Source: Tannerella sp. (GTDB lineage: Bacteria; Bacteroidota; Bacteroidia; Bacteroidales; Tannerellaceae). Taken from it: a stretch of DNA of 11,879 nt. The number at the start of each line of letters is the position of its first letter. Positions within the stretch are counted from its first letter, which is position 1. The notes below the pieces were generated by a model. It did no database searches and was not told where the DNA came from. It saw only the letters and a list, made by a program, of their open reading frames with translations. The stretch covers positions 1 to 11,879 of the forward strand of contig JAITPL010000219.1 in assembly GCA_031289445.1 (NCBI GenBank). The letters run 5' to 3'. Position numbers and translations under genes: made by a program. Below, one piece after another: positions 7,678 through 11,879 of this stretch.

Positions 7678-8253
7678 TTATTGTTTGCCGTCGCAGCCAC
7701 ATTCGCAGTCTTCGCTCTCGCAGTCCTCCTCGCAGCCGCAACCACAGCCGCATCCGCCGCCAAGCGACTTGTTGATAGCGTCTATCTCCTCCTCGGTAGG
7801 ATTGTGGACGTCAAGCACTTCGCCCTTGAAATGCAAGGTCTCGCCGGCTAAAGGATGGTTGAAGTCCATCACCACTACATCATCCCTGACTTCCAAAACG
7901 GAGCCGTTGAACATGCCGCCTTCGGCACTCCTCATAGGCAAGGTCGCGCCCTCCTTGACATACTCGGCGTCAAACTTGCCCTCAACCTCGAATATCTTCC
8001 TGGGCAGCTCTACTACATGGTCTTCCACGTACTCGCCGTAAGCATTTTCGGGCTTGAGCGAGAACTCGAACTTGGCGCCCTGTTCGAGCTTGGCTATCTG
8101 TTCTTCAAAGGCCTCAATCATTGAGCCTGAACCGTAGATGAATTGTAGCGGGCGTTCGCGAGTAGCGCTCTCCATCAGGATACGGTCTTCGCCCTCATCG
8201 CCCACATGCAGGTCGTATTCGACCGCAACAAACTTGTTTTTTGTAATTATCAT
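7678..8253 (-). CDS. FKBP-type peptidyl-prolyl isomerase, SlyD-like, with Cys-rich tail
   Basis: A cytosolic prolyl isomerase and chaperone of the SlyD branch. In the 191-residue product the FKBP part includes the early strand F-V-A-V-E-Y-D-L and the F-I-Y-G-S-G-S-M-I-E-A-F-E active-site segment near 38-50. The insert-in-flap chaperone domain follows, from P-E-N-A-Y-G-E (about 68-74) on, with the closing strand M-D-F-N-H-P-L-A-G-E-T-L-H-F around 128-141. Residues 165-191 form a tail with eight cysteines (168, 170, 172, 174, 178, 183, 185, 187) separated by Gly and acidic residues and no histidine. E. coli SlyD uses a His/Cys-rich tail to bind nickel and other metals, so metal binding is a reasonable inference. 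The gene has its own promoter and probably leads the operon with aroC. Confidence 0.93.
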   Translation of the reverse strand: MIITKNKFVAVEYDLHVGDEGEDRILMESATRERPLQFIYGSGSMIEAFEEQIAKLEQGAKFEFSLKPENAYGEYVEDHVVELPRKIFEVEGKFDAEYVKEGATLPMRSAEGGMFNGSVLEVRDDVVVMDFNHPLAGETLHFKGEVLDVHNPTEEEIDAINKSLGGGCGCGCGCEEDCESEDCECGCDGKQ

Positions 8254-8278
8254 AATTTTTTATCTTTTAATTTGGATG

Positions 8279-8286
8279 CAAAGGTA
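8279..8286 (-). promoter_or_regulatory. -7 element upstream of slyD-like gene
   Basis: The minus strand reads TACCTTTG, a full match to TAnnTTTG, about 25 bases before the ATG at 8253. There is no TTTG at the expected -33 position, which falls within the heptamer array (8305-8310), so that half is weak. It is probably the promoter of the four-gene cluster down to the MCE gene. Confidence 0.65.
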
Positions 8287-8294
8287 ATGAAAAA

Positions 8295-8322
8295 TTAGAA
8301 ATTAGAAGATAGAAATTAGAAA
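8295..8322. repeat. Tandem heptamer array, four copies (TTAGAAR-like)
   Basis: Four head-to-tail 7-bp units: TTAGAAA, TTAGAAG, ATAGAAA, TTAGAAA. All purine positions are kept on the plus strand. The array covers the spacer and -33 zone of the slyD promoter, so copy-number change could affect expression. Confidence 0.85.
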
Positions 8323-8330
8323 TTGGGGGG

Positions 8331-8408
8331 TGCCAATGGCGGAGATAATAAAGGTAGAAAGTAGAAGGTAGAAGATTGCTTCGCGATTGCCAATGGCGGA
8401 GATAATAA
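8331..8408. repeat. Direct repeat pair of 21 bp, 57-bp period, with a second heptamer array between
   Basis: The 21-bp block beginning TGCCAATGGCGG and ending GATAATAA occurs at 8331-8351 and again at 8388-8408. Between the copies, 8354-8374 holds three tandem heptamers (GTAGAAA, GTAGAAG, GTAGAAG) related to the array at 8295-8322. The patch therefore reads as two successive modules, each made of a heptamer array followed by the same 21-bp block. Confidence 0.85.
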
Positions 8409-8429
8409 TCCTATTGATATGAATCGGGT

Positions 8430-8487
8430 GTAGGGGCGTATTGCATACGCCCAAACATTTGCTTGGGCGTATTCAATACGCCCCTAC
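8430..8487. repeat. Nested palindromic (REP-like) element
   Basis: Two 25-bp arms (8430-8454 and 8463-8487) are inverted copies with one mismatch, around an 8-bp spacer. Each arm is itself a palindrome: GGGCGTAT and its complement ATACGCCC around three bases. The outer ends are GTAGGGG and CCCCTAC. This is the shape of dispersed bacterial palindromic elements of REP type. It starts 8 bases after the LOG-family stop on the minus strand. It may end that transcript or protect its 3' end, but no T run follows. Confidence 0.85.
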
Positions 8488-8494
8488 CAATGAC

Positions 8495-9040
8495 CTATTG
8501 CTGCGGCGTCATTGATAGCTTTTCCATCGCTTCCTGCGGCGTTTTGGCAAGGCGCCAAAGGTCGTAATGCGGGTGGCGGAGGAAATGCTCGGCTTCGATG
8601 CGACGAAACATATCTATCAGCGGATCGAAAAAACCGTTGACATTGAGTATGATTACAGGATTTGAATAGAGGCCTAACTGTCGCCATGTGATTATTTCAA
8701 GTAATTCTTCGAGCGTGCCGTAGCCGCCGGGCAGGGCAATAGCAGCGTCCGACATCGACGCCATAGTCTGTTTGCGCCCGTGCATGTCGGCAGTACGGAC
8801 AAGATTGGTCAATCCTTGATGACACCAACCGTTATCGACCATAAAATCGGGTATGACGCCTGTTACCGTGCCGCCTGACGCAAGTACAGCGTCCGAAAGG
8901 ATGCGCATCAGACCTATGCTGCCGGCGCCGTTGACTACGTGCGTCTTCCGACCGCCAAGCAACGTTCCCAACTCGCCTGCGGCCTCCTTATAAACATCGG
9001 CGATATTATCACTCGAAGAACAGTAAACACATATTGTCAT
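8495..9040 (-). CDS. LOG family protein (nucleoside-5'-monophosphate phosphoribohydrolase type)
   Basis: A 181-residue Rossmann-fold protein of the LOG/TIGR00730 family, whose characterised members release the base from cytokinin riboside monophosphates or from purine nucleotides. It has the N-terminal strand I-C-V-Y-C-S-S-S, a glycine-rich loop N37-G-A-G-S-I-G-L-M45, and the family motifs R89-K90-x-x-M93 and P104-G-G-Y-G-T-L-E-E112, the latter carrying the catalytic Arg/Glu pair. The first loop is usually G-G-x-x-x-G-L-M-G; here Asn37 and Arg46 replace usual Tyr/Gly-type residues, so substrate preference may differ. It is a single gene with its own promoter, separated from slyD by the repeat patch. 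The true substrate is not evident. Confidence 0.9.
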   Translation of the reverse strand: MTICVYCSSSDNIADVYKEAAGELGTLLGGRKTHVVNGAGSIGLMRILSDAVLASGGTVTGVIPDFMVDNGWCHQGLTNLVRTADMHGRKQTMASMSDAAIALPGGYGTLEELLEIITWRQLGLYSNPVIILNVNGFFDPLIDMFRRIEAEHFLRHPHYDLWRLAKTPQEAMEKLSMTPQQ

Positions 9041-9091
9041 ATCTTAGTATTTATGCCCCTTGCGAGGCGGTTTATATCTTATTTCGAGCTG

Positions 9092-9099
9092 CAAAGCTA
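9092..9099 (-). promoter_or_regulatory. -7 element upstream of the LOG-family gene
   Basis: The minus strand reads TAGCTTTG, matching TAnnTTTG, 52 bases before the ATG at 9040. No TTTG is found 19-21 bases upstream, so the -33 half is weak. It lies back-to-back with the plus-strand promoter at 9153-9184. Confidence 0.6.
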
Positions 9100-9152
9100 A
9101 TCATTAATTTATAAACATCTTTCCTCTGTGAAAAACTTTTTCATTCCTCGCG

Positions 9153-9184
9153 CTTGTAAGTCTCAATATTTTTATGCACCTTTG
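9153..9184 (+). promoter_or_regulatory. Probable promoter of the barrel-protein gene
   Basis: CTTG (9153-9156), a 20-base spacer, then CACCTTTG (9177-9184). Each half differs by one base from the Bacteroidetes consensus TTTG / TAnnTTTG, with ideal spacing. It predicts a leader of about 20-25 bases before the ATG at 9213. Confidence 0.55.
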
Positions 9185-9212
9185 CACCTTTAAATCAATA
9201 AAACACGACGAC

Positions 9213-9782
9213 ATGAAAAAGATTTTTATTATTACAATCGCTTTATTCGCCGGATTTGGCGTTAAGGCTCAGGACGACGGAGTAGAAAAGTCCTTCTGGG
9301 GCGTGCAGACGAACTTGCTCGGCCTTTGGGCACACACCGAAACGCGGCTCACAAACAAACTTGCCTTCAGAACAGAAGCGGGTGTCGATGCAGGATATTG
9401 GTATTCGAACACTCTCTGGTTTGGCGAACGCAGCGGTTATGCCTTGATTCCTGTATTGACACTCGAGCCGAGACTGTATTACAACATTTTGAAGCGTCAG
9501 GCTAAAGGCAAAAACACAGTTCACAACTCCGCTAATTACCTTTCCTTGAAAACAAGCGTACATCCGAGTTTCGGAATTGTTGCCCACAACTACGAGGTGT
9601 ACGGCGACTTGATTATCCTGCCTTCATGGGGTATCCGACGGCATATAGGACGCCATTTCAATTACGAGCTGGGTATTGGCGCCGGCTACGAGTACGTCTT
9701 CCCCAAGAATGGAGATCGAGGTCATGTCGATTTTGTAATAGGCTTGAATCTACGCATCGGGTACTCGCATAAAATCAAATAA
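9213..9782 (+). CDS. Outer-membrane beta-barrel protein, DUF3575-like
   Basis: The 189-residue product begins MKKIFIITIALFAGFGVKA-Q, a clear Sec signal peptide with likely cleavage after A19. I chose the ATG at 9213 because the upstream ATG at 9174 lies before the predicted transcription start and adds a non-signal extension. The mature part alternates short amphipathic strands (W-G-V-Q-T-N-L-L-G-L, Y-A-L-I-P-V-L-T-L-E-P-R-L-Y-Y-N, F-N-Y-E-L-G-I-G-A-G-Y-E-Y, V-D-F-V-I-G-L-N-L-R-I-G-Y) typical of a small barrel. An R-L-Y-Y-N-I-L-K-R segment and a P-S-W-G-I-R-R-H-I-G segment resemble DUF3575-type proteins common in Bacteroidetes. Function is unknown. It is divergent from the LOG gene and has no obvious partner; no clear terminator follows. 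Confidence 0.8.
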   Translation: MKKIFIITIALFAGFGVKAQDDGVEKSFWGVQTNLLGLWAHTETRLTNKLAFRTEAGVDAGYWYSNTLWFGERSGYALIPVLTLEPRLYYNILKRQAKGKNTVHNSANYLSLKTSVHPSFGIVAHNYEVYGDLIILPSWGIRRHIGRHFNYELGIGAGYEYVFPKNGDRGHVDFVIGLNLRIGYSHKIK

Positions 9783-9820
9783 AATCTCCGTTCGGGTTAG
9801 TTCTTTCATTGTTTTGTAAT

Positions 9821-9831
9821 CTGTTCAAATG
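9821..9831 (+). repeat. 11-bp CTGTTCAAATG, inverted copy at 11391-11401
   Basis: CTGTTCAAATG upstream of the AAA ATPase gene is matched by its exact reverse complement at 11391-11401, just past the stop codon of the same gene. The two copies enclose the complete gene and its promoter (about 1.58 kb). Confidence 0.6.
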
Positions 9832-9882
9832 CGCGATAAGTCGAAAAAAAACAGGTTTATAGCGAAATCAAATACGAAAAAC

Positions 9883-9913
9883 TTTGCTGTAAGTCGATTT
9901 TTTTATACCTTTG
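9883..9913 (+). promoter_or_regulatory. Consensus Bacteroidetes promoter of the AAA ATPase gene
   Basis: TTTG (9883-9886), a 19-base spacer and TACCTTTG (9906-9913) match the TTTG-N19-21-TAnnTTTG consensus exactly. Transcription should start near 9919-9921, giving a leader of about 20 bases before the ATG at 9942. The gene therefore does not depend on read-through from the barrel gene. Confidence 0.85.
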
Positions 9914-9941
9914 CAGCGAGTTTGAACTAAAATTAATTGAT

Positions 9942-11360
9942 ATGAGACTTATAGGTAGAAAAAATGAACAGTGTGAATTAGAAAGGGTTATAAAATCCGA
10001 CCGGTCGGAATTTACAGTCATTTACGGACGCCGTCGGGTTGGAAAAACTTTCCTTGTGTGCGAATATTTTCACCAGAGATTTTCTTTTTACCATACCGGA
10101 ATGGCAAACACGGAGAGGAAGGAGCAGTTGAAAAATTTCAATCGCTCGCTCCATAAATATGGCAATATGCCTTATCCGCCGGTTAATACGTGGCTTGAAG
10201 CGTTTGATCAGTTGATACATCTGCTGTCGCACAAGAAGCAAAAAGCCAAGAAAGTAGTATTTATCGACGAGATGCCTTGGATGGACACTCAAAATTCGGG
10301 CTTCTTGCAGGGTCTGGAATTTTTCTGGAACTCTTATGTTTCGGCGCAGCATGATATTTTACTGATTGTTTGCGGCTCGGCCACTTCATGGATGATGAAC
10401 AATCTGATAAACAACCATGGCGGGTTGCACAATCGGGTTACACGGCAGATTTATTTGCGTCCATTCACCCTTGCGGAATGTGCGGATTATTTCAAGATTA
10501 AAAATATAGCTATAAGTCGCCATCAGATAGTTGAAAATTACATGATTTTTGGCGGCGTACCTTATTATTTGTCGTTGATGCGGAAGGAATACAGCATGGC
10601 GCAAAATATTGACAATTTGTGTTTCAGAGAAGAAGGAGAACTTATCGAAGAGTTTGAAAATCTGTACGCATCACTGTTTAAGCGCTGCGAAAACCACGTC
10701 AAAATCGTGGAGGCTTTAAGCCGGAAAATGCAGGGCTTGACCCGCGACGAAATTATTGAACATACGAAATTAACGAATGGCGGCGGACTTACAAAGACTC
10801 TGAACGAGCTAGACCTCTGTGGCTTCATCAGAAAATACAAGGGATTCAAGAAAAAAACACGCGACAGTCTGTATCAATTGACCGATTTCTTCACACTGTT
10901 TTATTTTAATTTCATGCAAAACAACAAGTTCGACGATAAGCATTATTGGACTAATTTCATCGAAAACGCTCGCCATCGCGCTTGGTCGGATTATTCGTTC
11001 GAGCAGGTTTGTATGGCGCATATTCCGCAAATCAAGCGCAAATTGGGTATTGCGGGCGTATTGACCAATGTTTCGTCGTGGCGAAGTAAAGAATTGGAGC
11101 GGGGCGCTCAAGTTGATTTGGTAATAGAGCGAAACGACAAAGTAGTCAATCTTTGCGAAATGAAATTTGCTAACAGTAAGTTTGTTATCGACAAAAAATA
11201 TGATGAGGTGTTGCGATACAAGCTGGCGACGTTTCAAGATGAGCTAAATTTGAGAAAAGCCATTCGTCTGACAATGATTACAACTTATGGACTATTTCAC
11301 AACGAATATTGGAACGATGTGCAGTCGGAAGTAACGATGGAAAATTTGTTTGAATCGTGA
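9942..11360 (+). CDS. AAA ATPase with DUF234 / PD-(D/E)XK-like C-terminus
   Basis: A 472-residue protein of the widespread 'archaeal ATPase' (ATPase_2/AAA_14 plus DUF234) family. The N-terminal P-loop NTPase begins R-L-I-G-R-K-N-E and carries Walker A G29-R-R-R-V-G-K35-T36, Walker B V-V-F-I-D109-E110 and a sensor-like C-G-S-A-T-S-W segment. A winged-helix part (about 256-300, L-T-R-D-E-I-I-E-H and L-x-x-L-D-L-C-G-F-I) follows. The C-terminal domain holds D392 (in Q-V-D-L-V-I), then E406-M-K408, the D-x(n)-E-x-K arrangement of PD-(D/E)XK nucleases. No biochemical role is firmly known for the family; these genes are numerous and patchy in Bacteroidetes. It has its own promoter and sits beside a broken WYL regulator, in keeping with accessory DNA. 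All motifs look intact. Confidence 0.88.
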   Translation: MRLIGRKNEQCELERVIKSDRSEFTVIYGRRRVGKTFLVCEYFHQRFSFYHTGMANTERKEQLKNFNRSLHKYGNMPYPPVNTWLEAFDQLIHLLSHKKQKAKKVVFIDEMPWMDTQNSGFLQGLEFFWNSYVSAQHDILLIVCGSATSWMMNNLINNHGGLHNRVTRQIYLRPFTLAECADYFKIKNIAISRHQIVENYMIFGGVPYYLSLMRKEYSMAQNIDNLCFREEGELIEEFENLYASLFKRCENHVKIVEALSRKMQGLTRDEIIEHTKLTNGGGLTKTLNELDLCGFIRKYKGFKKKTRDSLYQLTDFFTLFYFNFMQNNKFDDKHYWTNFIENARHRAWSDYSFEQVCMAHIPQIKRKLGIAGVLTNVSSWRSKELERGAQVDLVIERNDKVVNLCEMKFANSKFVIDKKYDEVLRYKLATFQDELNLRKAIRLTMITTYGLFHNEYWNDVQSEVTMENLFES

Positions 11361-11363
11361 TTT

Positions 11364-11401
11364 TGTTCAAATTGCAAAGCTTGCAAACGACATTTGAACA
11401 G
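11364..11401. repeat. Nested inverted repeats after the AAA ATPase gene
   Basis: TGTTCAAAT (11364-11372) pairs with ATTTGAACA (11392-11400). Inside it, TGCAA (11373-11377) pairs with TTGCA (11381-11385) around AGC. Stacked, they give a stem of about 14 bp with a six-base bulge, starting three bases after the stop codon. There is no T run, so it may be a processing or 3'-end hairpin rather than an intrinsic terminator. The right arm contains the inverted copy of the 11-bp repeat at 9821-9831. Confidence 0.6.
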
Positions 11402-11543
11402 GCCTTCTCTGATGCGCAAAAATCTGTTCGTCCCGGAACAGCCTCATACTCCTCGTCAGCTCATAAATATTGCTTATTATGTCCGTATTACTCACTTGTT
11501 GGCTTTGCGCCGTCGCCGCTTGCTTGATATTCGTAAGGAAAGA

Positions 11544-11879
11544 CTAATACAACTCATTCATCCTCCGCGCAATAGCCCCGATTTCTTCCCGAAAACTCTC
11601 CGGCGAAAGGACTTCTATCTCCTCGCCATGCGAAAGCAGCTCCTGCCTGAAATCGGTTGTCGGCGCGATGTAATACTGAAAAACGCTGTAATCCTTGGTT
11701 GTTTCAATCTCCTGCTGCGAATGATGTAAAGGTAAGGTTTGCAGATATTTACATTTCTCCCCAAATGCTTTGACGGTGATAATCCGAGGCTCGACGGTCG
11801 GATCGACGACTTGAACTTGCGGATAATCTGGTCATAGCACGCCTCGAAGCAAGGCTTTTGGTTAGCGTTTTTGTCTGCG
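11544..11879 (-). pseudogene. WYL-domain transcriptional regulator, 3' part, apparently frameshifted
   Basis: Read on the minus strand from the window edge, 11879-11819 encodes a segment with N-Q-K-P-C-F-E-A-C-Y-D-Q-I-I. This frame then leaves the family pattern, and from about 11828 down to the TAG at 11546-11544 another frame continues it: V-Q-V-V-D-P-T-V-E-P-R-I-I-T-V-K-A-F-G-E-K, then Y-L-Q-T-L-P-L-H-H-S-Q, P-T-T-D-F-R-Q-E-L-L-S-H-G and I-E-V-L-S-P-E-S-F-R-E-E-I. The LPLHHSQ and xELLSHGxxIEVLxPESxR motifs are characteristic of the ligand-sensing WYL domain of Bacteroidetes HTH/WYL regulators. The second frame has a TGA at 11834-11832, so the two cannot be joined without a one-base shift between about 11814 and 11831. 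The N-terminal HTH is outside the window. A sequencing error is the main alternative to a real pseudogene. Confidence 0.72.

Noticed and set aside
7685..8041. Plus-strand open frame rich in Ser/Pro/Gln opposite slyD
   Set aside because: Its composition is the mirror of the Cys/Gly/Glu-rich SlyD tail; no promoter and no family resemblance.
8288..8408. Possible CRISPR array
   Set aside because: The direct repeats are only two copies of 21 bp with a 57-bp period, and the other repeats are contiguous heptamers with no spacers. There are no cas genes.
9174..9212. Upstream ATG for the barrel protein
   Set aside because: It lies between the two halves of the likely promoter and would put a 13-residue non-signal segment in front of a textbook signal peptide.
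11394..11729. Plus-strand 111-codon open frame
   Set aside because: It is the antisense of the WYL gene with Arg/Leu-rich composition and no recognisable domain; the minus-strand reading shows conserved WYL motifs.
9942..11879. A multi-gene defence system at the right end
   Set aside because: Only one intact gene (AAA/DUF234) is present with a broken WYL neighbour. No methylase, helicase, reverse transcriptase, TIR or toxin partner is visible inside the window.

Overview
The window looks like a chromosomal segment from a member of the Bacteroidales (Bacteroidota). Several signs agree. Four intergenic regions carry a clear TAnnTTTG -7 promoter element, two of them with a correctly spaced TTTG -33 element. 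Shine-Dalgarno sequences are essentially absent. There is a large fimbrillin/BACON-type surface lipoprotein. The DnaA, chorismate synthase, FKBP/SlyD, AmiC-like amidase and MlaD-type MCE proteins are of Bacteroidetes character.

Layout. At the left edge (1-24, minus) are the first eight codons of a gene with a twin-arginine-like start. Next is a perfect-palindrome terminator (111-139) and a 766-residue lipoprotein gene (166-2466, minus) with its own consensus promoter. dnaA follows (2650-4086, minus). A roughly 390-bp non-coding region with small hairpins separates dnaA from a compact minus-strand cluster read in the order slyD-like FKBP isomerase (8253-7678), aroC (7614-6553, TTG start), cell-wall amidase (6548-5376) and MCE/MlaD protein (5365-4481). 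Gaps of 63, 4 and 10 bp suggest one transcript, ending near a weak hairpin/T-run at 4360-4382. Upstream of slyD is a short but structured intergenic patch (8288-8487) with heptamer repeats, a duplicated segment and a nested 25-bp inverted repeat. A LOG-family phosphoribohydrolase (9040-8495, minus) comes next, then a divergent promoter region, a plus-strand outer-membrane barrel protein (9213-9782) and a plus-strand AAA ATPase with a DUF234/PD-(D/E)XK-like C-terminus (9942-11360). The right edge holds the 3' part of a WYL-domain regulator on the minus strand that appears frameshifted.

Functionally the left three quarters is mostly housekeeping: replication initiation, shikimate pathway, protein folding, septal peptidoglycan cleavage and envelope lipid transport. 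The right quarter (barrel protein, AAA/DUF234 ATPase, broken WYL gene) looks more accessory. I did not find a CRISPR array, an insertion sequence with a transposase, or tRNA/rRNA genes. The points most worth a second look are a TerD-like motif pattern in the C-terminal domain of the lipoprotein, the composite repeat patch before slyD, and the 11-bp inverted repeats flanking the AAA ATPase gene next to a decaying WYL gene.
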